A stretch of 42,517 nt of DNA from Psychrobacillus sp. BL-248-WT-3 (GCF_012843435.1 NZ_JABAFC010000031.1:1-42517), one strand, 5' to 3'; positions 6,772 to 17,514 are shown, counted from the stretch's first letter. The notes: a model not told the origin generated them from the sequence alone. Numbers and translations: made by a program.

Positions 6772-7806
6772 ATGTTAACAAAACCTAAAATGCTTCAACG
6801 TGGAGATAAAGTCGCAACAATTAGTTTGTCGTGGGGCGGAGCAGGTGAGCCTGAATTAAGGTGGAGATATGAGCAAGGGGTGGAAAGATTAAAAAATGTA
6901 TTTGGTTTAGAGGTAGTAGCTATGCCAAATAGCTTAAAGGGAGCAGCTTATTTATATGAAAACCCTCAGGCTCGAGCTGAGGATTTGATGAATGCCTTTA
7001 AGGATCCTTCTATTAAGGGGATAGTATCCAATATCGGAGGTAGTGAGAGCATACGATTACTCCCTTACATAGACTTTGATGTAATCCGCGAGAATCCTAA
7101 AGTTTTTATAGGGTTTTCAGATGCTACTATTACGCATTTATTTTGCCATAAGGCTGGTATTTCTTCCTTTTATGGCCCAGCTATTCTAACTGACTTTGCA
7201 GAGAATGTGCAGATGCATGAGTATACCGTGGAGTCGATTAAAAAAACACTTTTCTCTAATGAAGTGATTGGTGAAATTAAACCGTCACCAGTCTGGACTA
7301 GTCAAAGATTAGAATGGGTTATTGAAAATAAGCACATCAGCCGAGAAATGAATGAAGATAATAAAGGATATGAATTGCTACAGGGAAAAGGCATTGCACA
7401 AGGAAGACTAATTGGTGGATGTATTGAAGTGTTGGAGTTTGCGAAAGGTACCTCACTTTGGCCAGATAAAGCATATTTTAAGGATTCCATATTGTTTTTC
7501 GAAACGTCAGAGGATCTTCCTATTCCAGCTAACATTGAATATTGGCTAAGAAATTACGGAACCCAAGGAATACTACAAGAGGTAAACGGTATTATTTTTG
7601 CAAAGCCTCAGCACGAAAAGTATTATGAAGAATACAAAGAATCCATTGCTACCATTTTACATGAGCTTGGATTAAATGAATTGCCAGTTTTATATAATTT
7701 AAACTTTGGTCATACAGAGCCTAAGTTTGTCATTCCATATGGGGCAATGGCAGAGATTAATTGTGAGGAAGTTAAGTTTTCGATTATAGATAGTGGAGTT
7801 GAGTGA
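6772..7806 (+). CDS. S66-family LD-carboxypeptidase / MccF-like peptidase
   Basis: 344 residues. The N-terminal GDKVATISLSWGG and the nucleophile elbow VFIGFSDATITH (Ser116) are characteristic of family S66, which includes LD-carboxypeptidase A for peptidoglycan recycling and MccF, which cleaves microcin C-type acyl-adenylates. The C-terminal FGHTEPKFVIPYGAMAEI supplies the conserved His region. The WGG near residue 21 and the longer form are more like the MccF-type branch, but the substrate is not decidable by eye. A GGGGGATAGGA ribosome site precedes the ATG. The next gene starts 3 nt after its stop, so they are co-transcribed. Confidence 0.88.
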   Translation: MLTKPKMLQRGDKVATISLSWGGAGEPELRWRYEQGVERLKNVFGLEVVAMPNSLKGAAYLYENPQARAEDLMNAFKDPSIKGIVSNIGGSESIRLLPYIDFDVIRENPKVFIGFSDATITHLFCHKAGISSFYGPAILTDFAENVQMHEYTVESIKKTLFSNEVIGEIKPSPVWTSQRLEWVIENKHISREMNEDNKGYELLQGKGIAQGRLIGGCIEVLEFAKGTSLWPDKAYFKDSILFFETSEDLPIPANIEYWLRNYGTQGILQEVNGIIFAKPQHEKYYEEYKESIATILHELGLNELPVLYNLNFGHTEPKFVIPYGAMAEINCEEVKFSIIDSGVE

Positions 7807-7809
7807 TAG

Positions 7810-8901
7810 ATGTCTTCTTATGTAGTAGTAGGCGGTGGAATCTTAGGTGCTTCTACCGCTTTTCATCTCGCAAAGTTTGGTGTGAAAGTAACTTTGGTGG
7901 ATCGCCAGGACAAGGGGCAAGCTTCCGCTGCAGCAGCGGGTATAATATGTCCCTGGATTTCCCAAAGGAGAAATAAGAAATGGTATGAGCTTGTAAAAAA
8001 TGGTGCCAAATACTATAAGCAACTAGTAGCAGAGCTAGAGGAATTAGGGGAAAATGCTACCGGGTATAAGCAGGTAGGTGCGATTGCTTTACAGAATGAT
8101 GAAAAGAAGCTGCGAAAGATGTTAGAGAGAGCGTTGGAAAAAAGAATGGATGCTCCAGAAATAGGAGAGCTAAAAATCCTTTCTCCCGAAGAAACGAAAG
8201 AAAAGTTTCCTATTATTTCAGGTGAATGGCATGCTCTTTTCGTAGAAGGGGGAGCAAGGGTAGATGGCAAGGCTATGAGGGATGCTCTGATCAATGGAGC
8301 TAAAAAGCTAGGCGCAGAGATAGTGTATGGAGAAGCTGTCTGGAAGAACAATGAATTATGGATCGATGGAGTACGGACAGATGCAGAGGCTGTTATATTA
8401 ACGGCTGGTGCTTGGGGGAATGAGATTCCATCCACGTTAGGCTTAGATCTAAACGTGACCTTTCAGAAGGCTCAAATAATGCATTTTCAATTGGAGAATG
8501 ATATGTCTACGGGGGAATGGCCAGTAGTCCTACCTCCAACTAATCAATATATGCTATCTTTTGAAAATGGGAAAGTGGTTGCCGGATCTACCTATGAAGA
8601 AAATACTGGGTATGATTCTCAAGTGACTGAGGAAGGGAAAAAAGAACTGCTTGATAATGCAATAAGTATTGCAAAAAGCCTAAAAGATGAGAAAATAAAG
8701 GAAGTAAGAGTAGGCTTTCGTCCGTATACTCCAGATTTTCTACCTGTGTTTGGTAAGCTGGAGGGACAGAACGGTTTTTATTTTGCGAACGGTCTTGGGG
8801 CATCTGGTTTAACGGCTGGGCCATTTGTTGGTTCAGAGCTAGCCAAGCTAGTGTTAGGAAGAGAAACGATACTAGATTTAGAAAAATATACACCCAATTA
8901 A
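7810..8901 (+). CDS. FAD-dependent D-amino-acid/glycine oxidase-type oxidoreductase
   Basis: 363 residues of the DAO (DadA/ThiO-like) family. The dinucleotide-binding motif is at the very N terminus ([24 protein letters not shown] at 8-13), followed by the acidic residue at the end of the second strand ([13 protein letters not shown]) and [12 protein letters not shown]. The C-terminal [36 protein letters not shown] is the usual second FAD-contact region. Such enzymes oxidise the amine of D- or small amino acids. It starts 3 nt after the S66 peptidase gene. A pathway in which a peptidase releases a D-amino acid (for example D-Ala from wall peptides) that is then oxidised is plausible but is my inference. 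Confidence 0.88.
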   Translation: MSSYVVVGGGILGASTAFHLAKFGVKVTLVDRQDKGQASAAAAGIICPWISQRRNKKWYELVKNGAKYYKQLVAELEELGENATGYKQVGAIALQNDEKKLRKMLERALEKRMDAPEIGELKILSPEETKEKFPIISGEWHALFVEGGARVDGKAMRDALINGAKKLGAEIVYGEAVWKNNELWIDGVRTDAEAVILTAGAWGNEIPSTLGLDLNVTFQKAQIMHFQLENDMSTGEWPVVLPPTNQYMLSFENGKVVAGSTYEENTGYDSQVTEEGKKELLDNAISIAKSLKDEKIKEVRVGFRPYTPDFLPVFGKLEGQNGFYFANGLGASGLTAGPFVGSELAKLVLGRETILDLEKYTPN

Positions 8902-8921
8902 AAGGGCGTGGGGGAAGAAAA

Positions 8922-9830
8922 ATGAGTTACATACAAACAGAAGAAGTTAATGATATGACCGTGGTAGAGGCGCTAGAAAAAAACTTGGCGATTATTCGTT
9001 TTGATATGAACCGTCGTGTGGCGTATGTTAATGAAAATTTTGCAAAAGAACTTAACTATACTGTAAGTGAAGTAAAAGGCATGCATCACAGAGAATTCTG
9101 TTTTCCAGATTTTGTGAACAGCCCGGCATACGAAAAGCTTTGGAAGGATCTGTTTGCGGGTAAGTCATTTTTCGATAAGGTAGAAAGAAAAGATAAACAT
9201 GGCAATAGTGTGTTTTTAGAAGCTTCTTATATGCCTATTTTTGGGGGGAACGGCAAGGTGCTTGGGGTTACCAAAGTCGCTACTAACGTAACGGGACGTC
9301 ATCAAATTCTAATGGGTGTTACAGAAGAATTAAATCATATGTCTGAAGAATTGAGTAATCGTGCCGAAGTGGGGATTAAAAGAAGCGAAGACCTTCTAGA
9401 AAGAATAGATGAAATTGCTGCTGGTTCTAGAGAAAATACAAATACATTAGAAAGCCTTCAAAAACAGGCAGATTCAGTTAAAGGGATTGTTCAAACTATC
9501 AGAGAGATTGCAGCACAAACGAACTTACTAGCATTAAATGCTGCTATTGAGGCAGCACGAGCTGGAGAGCACGGCCGTGGATTCAACGTTGTCGCTCAAG
9601 AAGTGCGTAAGCTGGCTGGTAGAGTCGAGGCTTCAATCGTAGAAGTAAGAGAGAATATTGAAGGAATAGCTAAACAAGTTGATAAGGTAACTGCGAGCAA
9701 TAGTCACTCGCAGACGGTTATCGAAAAAAGCCAAGAGGAAATAAGAACTGCACTAGAAGAGTTTAAGGATATTTCAACTGCTTCTGAAAAACTGGAGCAT
9801 CAGACTAAAGAATTTAGCAAGCTTATCTAA
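8922..9830 (+). CDS. Soluble PAS-domain methyl-accepting chemotaxis protein
   Basis: 302 residues with no membrane segment. A PAS domain fills about residues 15-128 ([31 protein letters not shown] ... [28 protein letters not shown]). It is followed by a helical signalling module whose hairpin tip is [40 protein letters not shown], the highly conserved CheA/CheW contact region. The C-terminal helix is short, so this is a compact cytoplasmic receptor, perhaps for redox or a diffusible metabolite. It begins 20 bp after the oxidoreductase gene and probably belongs to that operon. Its last 8 bp overlap the convergent HAD gene. Confidence 0.9.
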   Translation: MSYIQTEEVNDMTVVEALEKNLAIIRFDMNRRVAYVNENFAKELNYTVSEVKGMHHREFCFPDFVNSPAYEKLWKDLFAGKSFFDKVERKDKHGNSVFLEASYMPIFGGNGKVLGVTKVATNVTGRHQILMGVTEELNHMSEELSNRAEVGIKRSEDLLERIDEIAAGSRENTNTLESLQKQADSVKGIVQTIREIAAQTNLLALNAAIEAARAGEHGRGFNVVAQEVRKLAGRVEASIVEVRENIEGIAKQVDKVTASNSHSQTVIEKSQEEIRTALEEFKDISTASEKLEHQTKEFSKLI

Positions 9831-10485
9831 TTTTGTTTAGAAGAAACGGAATTTCATCCAAATTGTCTATCGTGTAGTCGGCATTAGCGTCAGGCCAATA
9901 CATGTCTCTTTTCCATATCGTATGAAGTCCAACATTTTTGGCGGCAGTTATGTCATTTATAGGATGATCGCCTATATAGACAGCTTCTTCAGCGTTAACA
10001 TTAAGCTGTCTAAGAGCCTTTTCAAAGATCCGAGGGTCTGGTTTTTTCATGTCCTCCCACTCTGAGATTAATATAGTTTTAAAATAGGGTCTGATTCCTA
10101 AAGAAACAATGTTGTCCATTTGAAACTGTCCTTTTCCGTTGCTGATCATTCCAAGCGACAGGGACAGTTTTTTTAATTGAGCCAGCATGGATAATAGATT
10201 TGAAAATGGTACACAATACGAATGGAAGTTGGTTATGTAATGATTTAATAATTCCATTTCTGTTATATCCTTTATGTTAAATTCTTGTATTAGGGTTTTA
10301 TAAACAAAATCCTTCCACTTATAGCCTCGATCATCTAACTCTATAAAACGACTACAGAATTTTTCCTTTGGAATATGACCTAAATGAGTGTGGAGCATAT
10401 TATATTGCCAGCTAATAAATTTCTTTAAAGATTCCTCTCTGTTTAACAAAGTCCCATCTAAATCAAAAAGCACTGCTCTTATCAA
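9823..10485 (-). CDS. HAD-superfamily hydrolase
   Basis: 220 residues. Motif [13 protein letters not shown] (nucleophile Asp at about 8), motif [14 protein letters not shown], the conserved Lys in [14 protein letters not shown], and motif [16 protein letters not shown] mark a HAD subfamily IA phosphatase with a small helical cap. The start is TTG at 10485, with AAGGAG nine bases upstream. The substrate is unknown; phosphoglycolate, small sugar phosphates or nucleotides are possible. It converges on, and overlaps by 8 bp, the chemoreceptor gene, with no terminator visible between the two. Confidence 0.85.
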   Translation of the reverse strand: MIRAVLFDLDGTLLNREESLKKFISWQYNMLHTHLGHIPKEKFCSRFIELDDRGYKWKDFVYKTLIQEFNIKDITEMELLNHYITNFHSYCVPFSNLLSMLAQLKKLSLSLGMISNGKGQFQMDNIVSLGIRPYFKTILISEWEDMKKPDPRIFEKALRQLNVNAEEAVYIGDHPINDITAAKNVGLHTIWKRDMYWPDANADYTIDNLDEIPFLLNKIR

Positions 10486-10559
10486 ACGACATCACTCCTT
10501 ATGGTTTAATGATTATATAAAAACATGTTACACTATTAAGTGTTATAGGAGGTGCCATT

Positions 10560-10850
10560 TTGAGTGAATATACTATCATTTATATCGAAGTTAAGAGAGA
10601 AATCGATTTCTATTTTCAGATGCAGCATATAGAGTCTAGCTTTACTCTGCAGATGGACGGAATGGCAATTGTCTCGGCTCAACATCAATTTAAGTTTCAA
10701 AATGTTCATGATATATCCTATAAGCCCTTTTCGTATGGAGCAGGAATACTATATCTGCATACCAATCAAGGTGTCTTTTCCTACAACATTAAAGAAAATC
10801 CTGCTTATTTTATAGAGGCCTTCAAAACATTAAAATCATCTTATAAATAA
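10560..10850 (+). CDS. Hypothetical 96-residue protein
   Basis: A TTG-initiated gene with a strong ribosome site (ATAGGAGGTG) placed correctly before it, diverging from the HAD gene. The product is soluble and rich in beta-strand-like alternation (SEYTIIYIEVKREIDFYF..., FTLQMDGMAIVS, GILYLHTNQGVFSYNIKENPAYFIEAFKTLK). The short strands followed by a C-terminal helix recall a bacterial PH-like fold, but this is only an impression. I do not recognise the family. Confidence 0.7.
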   Translation: MSEYTIIYIEVKREIDFYFQMQHIESSFTLQMDGMAIVSAQHQFKFQNVHDISYKPFSYGAGILYLHTNQGVFSYNIKENPAYFIEAFKTLKSSYK

Positions 10851-10898
10851 TCCAAACTAGTAAAGAGCATGGGTCAAAACCCACCTCAAAATTTGAAC

Positions 10899-11035
10899 TG
10901 CTTTATTTTTATGCCTACTTCGGAGCAGTTGTTCTCCGCTACGGCGGACGCTTTCCTGGGGGCACGGGTCGAGCCTGTAGTCTCTCCCACGCGCTTGTCC
11001 CCTAGGAGTCGCCGCCTTCACTCCGAACAACTAAT
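10899..11035. repeat. Bacillales intergenic palindromic repeat, copy 1
   Basis: GC-rich block in AT-rich surroundings. It has CGGACGCTTTCC near 10945, AGGAGTCGCCG near 11003, and outer arms AGTTGTTC (about 10927) and GAACAACT (about 11027) that are complementary. The same landmark pieces (GGACGCTTTCC, then TAGGAGTCGCCG) occur reversed at 18376-18572. The type is familiar to me from intergenic regions of many Bacillales genomes. It lies in the 313-bp gap between two genes and encodes nothing credible. Confidence 0.7.
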
Positions 11036-11163
11036 ATTTCCTTTTATATTAAGATAATTCTATAGAGGTTCTGAATTTCTGACTGTATTATTTTCAATCA
11101 TACAGTTGGTTTTCAACCTACTATAATACCCCTATGCTAAACTTGGGACAGGGGGTGTAATAC

Positions 11164-11985
11164 ATGGATGAACAATTATTAAATGAAGATATGAAAAAGA
11201 TGCAGCCTTATTTGTTAAAGTGGCATAAAGAGTATTCTGTAATGCTGCTTACTTCTAAGTTTAAAACCTTACAATATGAAATAGCAATGGAGGGCCTGGC
11301 ACCAGTGAAAGAAATGTTATGTCAAGGCTATCTCTATTCCATTTCTGAAGCATTTCGTGAGCTTGTGAAGACCCACTACTATGCTCAAGCTGCTTATAAA
11401 ATTGAAGCCGAACTAAGAGGGAAAGGTGACATTGGCTGGAGCAACTATTGGAAATTCGAAGTGAAGAATTATTATTTTCGAACTGTCATTCCAAGAATTA
11501 TCTCTCTCTTAGATTATGTGGCTGTTATGATTAATGAGCTCGCTCAACGAGAATTGGTTTCAAATGTAAGGCGTGTTGATTACAGAACAATTATGCTTGC
11601 TTTAGAGTCTCGTGTTGAGAAGGCGGGATGGCTGTCACATGAGGAAATTAATGAAGTAGCAGGTATTTTGTCCATTGCTTATGCTGATACCATCCACGAA
11701 GATATAAGATTATTAAAAGATTATAGGGATATAGCAACCCATAGATACTTTGTGGGTATAGATGAGCTAACTGTCTCGTTTCAACGAAGAGAATTATCAA
11801 AGAATGAGCATCAAATGTATGGAACACAGCAAACCTATAGTTATGGAATGCATGGCCGGCCAGAGTACTCTTTTAACGAGTTGAACATCACTGCCGAGAA
11901 GTTGCTGAATAATTTGGATGTGATGCTATCCAGGTTGATGCAAATGGATATAATGCAGGGGTCTGTAAAGCCAAGAGAAGAATAG
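11164..11985 (+). CDS. HEPN-like helical protein (Cthe_2314-type)
   Basis: 273 residues, almost entirely predicted helix, with no membrane segment. Near the C-terminal third is RDIATH (R188 to H193, an R-x4-H spacing) within LLKDYRDIATHRYFVG, the signature of HEPN-domain RNases and nucleotide-binding proteins. The preceding helices and SYNE-like spacing resemble the Cthe_2314 HEPN family. Many HEPN proteins act in toxin-antitoxin or defence settings, but no MNT antitoxin or other partner is adjacent: upstream is a repeat and downstream is the purine salvage operon. The ribosome site is GGGGGTG before the ATG. Function is unknown; the HEPN call rests on the motif and helical character. Confidence 0.65.
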   Translation: MDEQLLNEDMKKMQPYLLKWHKEYSVMLLTSKFKTLQYEIAMEGLAPVKEMLCQGYLYSISEAFRELVKTHYYAQAAYKIEAELRGKGDIGWSNYWKFEVKNYYFRTVIPRIISLLDYVAVMINELAQRELVSNVRRVDYRTIMLALESRVEKAGWLSHEEINEVAGILSIAYADTIHEDIRLLKDYRDIATHRYFVGIDELTVSFQRRELSKNEHQMYGTQQTYSYGMHGRPEYSFNELNITAEKLLNNLDVMLSRLMQMDIMQGSVKPREE

Positions 11986-12011
11986 TTTCCCTATCATATA
12001 AATTTATTTTC

Positions 12012-12041
12012 AAGGACATCGCTTATGGTGTTCCTTTTTTT
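12012..12041 (+). terminator. Possible terminator after the HEPN-like gene
   Basis: AAGGACA pairs with TGTTCCTT (one bulge) around ATCGCTTATGG, followed by seven T residues. The stem is modest, so confidence is limited. Confidence 0.55.
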
Positions 12042-12141
12042 ATGATAAAGATTAGAAGAAGAACCAAAGAAAGCATAGACACCTGTAATAATAATGATTA
12101 TGAACAGAATTTTAAGAATGATTGAACTTTTACACTCATTA

Positions 12142-12169
12142 TTGTAAAAGAATTTTACCGTGCTATAAT
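12142..12169 (+). promoter_or_regulatory. Promoter of xpt-pbuX
   Basis: TTGTAA (12142-12147), 16-nt spacer, TATAAT (12164-12169) preceded by TGC, giving an extended -10. Transcription would start about 13 nt before the riboswitch. Confidence 0.75.
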
Positions 12170-12188
12170 GAGAACAATCAAATTTCGT

Positions 12189-12261
12189 ATACTCGTATAA
12201 TAGCAGGGATATGGCCTGCAAGTTTCTACCGACTTACCGTAAAGAAGTCGACTATGAGTGG
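12189..12261 (+). promoter_or_regulatory. Guanine-type purine riboswitch
   Basis: The purine aptamer is complete: P1 (ACTC 12191-12194 with GAGT 12256-12259), TATAAT junction, P2 (GCAGG/CCTGC) with loop GATATGG, TTTCTACC junction, P3 (GACTT/AAGTC) with loop ACCGTAAAG, and GACTATG. The discriminator base in GACTAT is C, which specifies guanine or hypoxanthine rather than adenine. This agrees with the xpt-pbuX genes downstream. Confidence 0.95.
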
Positions 12262-12274
12262 CATGGTTAAATGA

Positions 12275-14270
<1,996 letters not shown>

Positions 14271-14344
14271 ATTCAGAATAATAAATGCTTATAAACTGAT
14301 AGTGTTGTATGATAAAGGTAACTACAATTATTGGAGGAATGTTT

Positions 14345-14662
14345 ATGTTAGTAACTACAACGCCTACCATTGAGGGAAAGACAATTGAAACATATCACGG
14401 CATCGTGTCTGGAGAAGCTATTATGGGAGCAAATGTTGTACGAGATCTTTTTGCCTCAGTAACAGATATAGTAGGAGGAAGAAGCTCTGCTTATGAAAAT
14501 AAGCTATCTCAAGGCCGAGAAATAGCTATAGAGGATATGAAGACTCTTGCTAGTAAGCTTGGAGCTAATGCTGTAATTGGTGTAGATTTAGACTTTGAAA
14601 CAATCCGTGAGGGCATGATGATGTGTGTAGCTACAGGTACTGCAGTTACATATAGGGACTGA
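14345..14662 (+). CDS. YbjQ / UPF0145 family heavy-metal-binding-domain protein
   Basis: 105 residues from ATG at 14345, with TTGGAGG seven bases before it; the frame is open 12 codons upstream but without a ribosome site. The whole length matches the YbjQ family: [27 protein letters not shown] at the N terminus, then [14 protein letters not shown] and [12 protein letters not shown]. YbjQ proteins form pentameric assemblies of unknown function; the metal-binding name is historical. A strong terminator follows. It sits 74 bp after pbuX and could be reached by read-through. Confidence 0.9.
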   Translation: MLVTTTPTIEGKTIETYHGIVSGEAIMGANVVRDLFASVTDIVGGRSSAYENKLSQGREIAIEDMKTLASKLGANAVIGVDLDFETIREGMMMCVATGTAVTYRD

Positions 14663-14677
14663 TTAGTTAAAGTCAAA

Positions 14678-14713
14678 AGTCGTAAACCCAGCCTAGGGTT
14701 TACGACTTTTTTT
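14678..14713 (+). terminator. Intrinsic terminator after the YbjQ gene
   Basis: A perfect 12-bp stem (AGTCGTAAACCC 14678-14689 with GGGTTTACGACT 14696-14707), 6-nt loop, seven T residues. Confidence 0.93.
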
Positions 14714-14813
14714 GAGAGTTCTTTTTTTATACTATAGTACTATTTAAATAACTATTACGTAAGTCGAAATAATATATGGATTTGCAAGAATAATACTAGG
14801 TGAGGTCAACATC

Positions 14814-16103
14814 ATGAGAATTAGAGATTGGAATCGTAGTTTACAGGTTCGTTTGTTTGGTGAATTTTTTAGTAATTTAAGCTTTTGGATGGTCTTTCCG
14901 TTTTTAGCTATCTATTTTGCAGATGAATTCGGGGCTAGTATGGCAGGGGTATTGCTGGTCTTATCCCAAGTGTTTTCTGTTGGAGCAAATTTAATCGGGG
15001 GTTATTGTGCGGATCGATTCGGTAGAAGGACGATGTTATTTTTCTCTGCAACCGCAGAAGGTTTTGCTTTTATTTTATTTGCCTTTGCTAATTCTCCTTG
15101 GTATGATTCACCAATGCTTAGCTTTGTCGCATTTACGATAGCGGGTATGTGCGGATCATTTTATCACCCTGCAAGTCAGGCAATTGTTGCTGATGTTGTG
15201 CCAGAAAAGGATAGAAGTACGGTATTTTCTGTATTTTATACATCTATTAATATTTCGGTTGTCATTGGACCTATAGTGGGAGCTGTTTTATTCTTTAACC
15301 ATCGTTTCTTATTGCTTCTAATATCAGGCGTTATCTTCTGTCTAGTAGGATTAGCACTACGTTTCCTAACAGAGGAAACATTACCAGATGAGGTAAAGCA
15401 GCAATTAAAAGAAAGTGGTGGAAACGGTTGGGTTCAAGTAGTTATTAATCAAATAAAAGCATATGGACTAATTGTTAAGGACAAAGTATTTTTCCTATTT
15501 ATCATTGCGGGAATCTTGCTAGCCCAGACATATATGCAGTTGGATATGCTAATTCCTGTCTATATGAAGGAAGCAATTGATGTTCAAGTTCTTGGCAACC
15601 TATTTGGTCGTGAATGGGCGGTAACTGGAGCAGGCTCCTTCGGTATACTTTTATCTGAAAACGGCTTATTAGTAGTTATTTTCACCGTGTTTGTCACTCG
15701 TTGGATGACGAAGTATCCGGAGCACAAAGTATTCTTCTTGTCGTCGCTCTTATATGCGATTGCCATGCTCATCTTCCCTATGACGGCTAACTTCTGGGTA
15801 TTCGTGTTTGCTATGGCTGTATTTACTTTAGGAGAACTAGCAACAGTAGGATTGCAGGAAAGCTTTGTATCTAAGCTAGCACCAGAGGATATGCGTGGAC
15901 AGTACTTTGCGGCCGCTAGCTTAAGATATACTATAGGGAGAACGATAGCACCGCTTGTTCTGCCGCTTGTCACATGGGTTGGCTTCACGTGGACGTTTGT
16001 TCTACTTGCTGTTTTGGCATTACTCAGCGGATTTATCTATCTACTAACGTTTAAGGAATACTACAAAAGACAAAATAGTCTAGCGAAAAGTAGCGAATTA
16101 TAA
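14814..16103 (+). CDS. MFS multidrug-type exporter
   Basis: 429 residues with twelve predicted membrane segments. After the first helix pair comes the MFS motif A (GGYCADRFGRRTMLF, about residues 62-76), and the N-terminal half carries GSFYHPASQAIVADVVP and VIGPIVGAVLFF (motif C-like, typical of antiporters). The two six-helix halves are joined by a hydrophilic stretch near 195-215 (DEVKQQLKESGGNGW). This places it with drug/H+ antiporters of the B. subtilis YttB/YqgE-type group, with no substrate evident. AGGTGAGG precedes the ATG. It is monocistronic and followed by two hairpins. Confidence 0.88.
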   Translation: MRIRDWNRSLQVRLFGEFFSNLSFWMVFPFLAIYFADEFGASMAGVLLVLSQVFSVGANLIGGYCADRFGRRTMLFFSATAEGFAFILFAFANSPWYDSPMLSFVAFTIAGMCGSFYHPASQAIVADVVPEKDRSTVFSVFYTSINISVVIGPIVGAVLFFNHRFLLLLISGVIFCLVGLALRFLTEETLPDEVKQQLKESGGNGWVQVVINQIKAYGLIVKDKVFFLFIIAGILLAQTYMQLDMLIPVYMKEAIDVQVLGNLFGREWAVTGAGSFGILLSENGLLVVIFTVFVTRWMTKYPEHKVFFLSSLLYAIAMLIFPMTANFWVFVFAMAVFTLGELATVGLQESFVSKLAPEDMRGQYFAAASLRYTIGRTIAPLVLPLVTWVGFTWTFVLLAVLALLSGFIYLLTFKEYYKRQNSLAKSSEL

Positions 16104-16104
16104 A

Positions 16105-16136
16105 AACAGCCCCGACGTATTAGAGATACATCGGGG
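16105..16136. terminator. Bidirectional hairpin between the MFS gene and the candidate RNA
   Basis: CCCCGACGTA (16110-16119) pairs with TACATCGGGG (16127-16136), one wobble or mismatch. On the minus strand it is followed by CTGTTTTTATA, a fair terminator for a transcript coming from 16454; on the plus strand the T tract is weak. Confidence 0.65.
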
Positions 16137-16163
16137 TAACTTTATATTCTCCAATAAATTGGA

Positions 16164-16196
16164 CAAGGGCTGATCTCCATTGGAGACCAGCCCTTG
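16164..16196. other. Strong hairpin of undecided role
   Basis: CAAGGGCTGATCTCC (16164-16178) pairs with GGAGACCAGCCCTTG (16182-16196) except for one A-C mismatch, with a 3-nt loop. Neither side has a T tract, so it is a poor terminator by itself. It may be the 3' hairpin of the candidate RNA. Confidence 0.6.
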
Positions 16197-16206
16197 ATTT
16201 GTATGA

Positions 16207-16454
16207 GGTAAAACATAATCTTTGAATTTTTAAATTTCATCCCGAATGTTCGGTGAATAATTTCCATGAAAGGTTTAAGCTTTCAATGCCGCGGTAAATT
16301 GTTCCACTGGTTGTCTTCTAACCTAAGCAACGTAAACCCTACCTTCTTTTACGTCCTTGCGACCCTATAATCGCTCCAGTGTGAATAAGTATGTTCAAAA
16401 ACACGTTTGTAGAATGCCAAATTTCTTTTTTATGTTCTACCTAAATTGTTAACA
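16207..16454 (-). ncRNA. Candidate structured non-coding RNA, unidentified
   Basis: The 433-bp gap between genes has a good minus-strand promoter (16461-16489) and no reading frame after it. The predicted transcript has a long-range closing stem, GGTAGAACATAA (16441-16430) with TTATGTTTTACC (16218-16207), one wobble. An inner stem pairs TTC, a bulged A and CACTGG (16385-16376) with CCAGTGGAA (16310-16302). Inside it are hairpins GCGA/TCGC and GACGTAAA/TTTACGTT; outside are TGAAAG/CTTTCA and CCGA/TCGG. The architecture does not match RNase P, tmRNA, SRP RNA, a T-box or a known riboswitch that I can recall. A short ACCGAACATT resembles a stretch I recall from Bacillus 6S RNA, but it lies in the wrong arm. 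Confidence 0.45.
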
Positions 16455-16460
16455 ACCTAT

Positions 16461-16489
16461 AATATATCATATTTTTTATTGAAGGTCAA
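16461..16489 (-). promoter_or_regulatory. Promoter of the candidate RNA
   Basis: Minus strand TTGACC (16484-16489), 17-nt spacer, TATATT (16461-16466) preceded by TGA (extended -10). No coding frame follows. Confidence 0.7.
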
Positions 16490-16536
16490 TAGATTTATGA
16501 TAAACTATTCTAAACAATGACAAGGCTGGTGGGAAA

Positions 16537-17514
16537 ATGGAAGTATGGGATACGTTTAATCATTACAGAGAGAAAACAGGAAAAACTCATATCCGTGGAG
16601 AAGAAATGGAAGAGGGGGTCTTTCATGAAGTTGTCCATGTTTGGATCATGAATGATGAAGGACAGCTTTTAATACAAAAACGTCAGGCTTGGAAAACAGG
16701 CTGGCCAAATATGTGGGATTGTGCCGCTGCAGGATCTGTATTAACTGGAGAGACCTCAGAAATGGCTGCGGTCCGTGAAACAAAGGAAGAGCTGGGAATT
16801 GATATAAATATGGAGCAAGCAGAGGTTTTATTCACAGTTAAATTCTTACGAGGCTTCGATGATAATTATTTAATAAAACAAAATGTAGAGAAAGAGGATT
16901 TAAAGCTTCAATATGAAGAAGTGGCAGATGCTAAATGGGCAACGATTCAGGAAATAAAAGAAATGGTGAAGCTTGGAGAGTTTATTGCTTATCATATATT
17001 AGACAATGTATTTGACATAATAGCATCAAAAATTAGCTTAAGAAAAGCAACAATAGAAGATGCGCAAGTGCTATATGAAATTCAAAAACAAGTATTCCTG
17101 CCACTTTATAAAAAATATGAGGATCATCAAACTACTCCTGTATTACAAACCTTTGAACGATTTCAAGAACGCTTGCATCAAGGTATCTTTTATAAAATTA
17201 TAGTAGAGGATGAATTAGCAGGTAGTGTACATGTGTACAAAAAATCATCGCAAACAATGCGTTTGCATATGATCAATATATTAGAAAGCTTTCAAGGAAA
17301 GGGTTTGGCTCAACAGGTAATGACACGGCTAGAAATGATCTATCCTGAAGTGACTAGCTGGGAGCTCGATACCATTCTCCAAGAAGAAAAAAACTGCTAT
17401 TTATATGAAAAAATGGGCTATGTACGTACAGGAGAACAGAAAAAGATTAACGATAACATGACTATAATTTCTTATGAAAAACATTCAGGACTTAGCCAAT
17501 TACAACCTTTATAG
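16537..17514 (+). CDS. Nudix hydrolase - GNAT acetyltransferase fusion
   Basis: 325 residues in two domains. Residues 1-165 are an IDI-like Nudix domain with a full box at 66-88 (G-x5-E-x7-RETKEELGI). Residues about 172-318 are a GNAT acetyltransferase: ISLRKATIEDAQVLYEIQ at the start, LAGSVHVYKK as the central strand, FQGKGLAQQVMTRLE as the acetyl-CoA pyrophosphate loop, and NCYLYEKMGYVRTGEQ as the end motif. There is no frameshift or linker gap, so the fusion looks native. The combination suggests hydrolysis and acetylation of related small molecules, but no substrate can be named. GGTGGG precedes the ATG. The SRPBCC gene follows 11 bp later. Confidence 0.87.
   Translation: MEVWDTFNHYREKTGKTHIRGEEMEEGVFHEVVHVWIMNDEGQLLIQKRQAWKTGWPNMWDCAAAGSVLTGETSEMAAVRETKEELGIDINMEQAEVLFTVKFLRGFDDNYLIKQNVEKEDLKLQYEEVADAKWATIQEIKEMVKLGEFIAYHILDNVFDIIASKISLRKATIEDAQVLYEIQKQVFLPLYKKYEDHQTTPVLQTFERFQERLHQGIFYKIIVEDELAGSVHVYKKSSQTMRLHMINILESFQGKGLAQQVMTRLEMIYPEVTSWELDTILQEEKNCYLYEKMGYVRTGEQKKINDNMTIISYEKHSGLSQLQPL

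Noticed and set aside
11994-12221. Minus-strand frame of 75 codons with a hydrophobic segment
   Set aside because: It covers the promoter and part of the guanine riboswitch of xpt on the other strand, and no start codon with a ribosome site precedes the hydrophobic part.
16207-16454. Identification of the candidate RNA as 6S RNA
   Set aside because: A 10-base similarity to the Bacillus 6S template region exists, but it is near the 3' end rather than the 5' side of a central bubble, and the fold is branched rather than one long rod.
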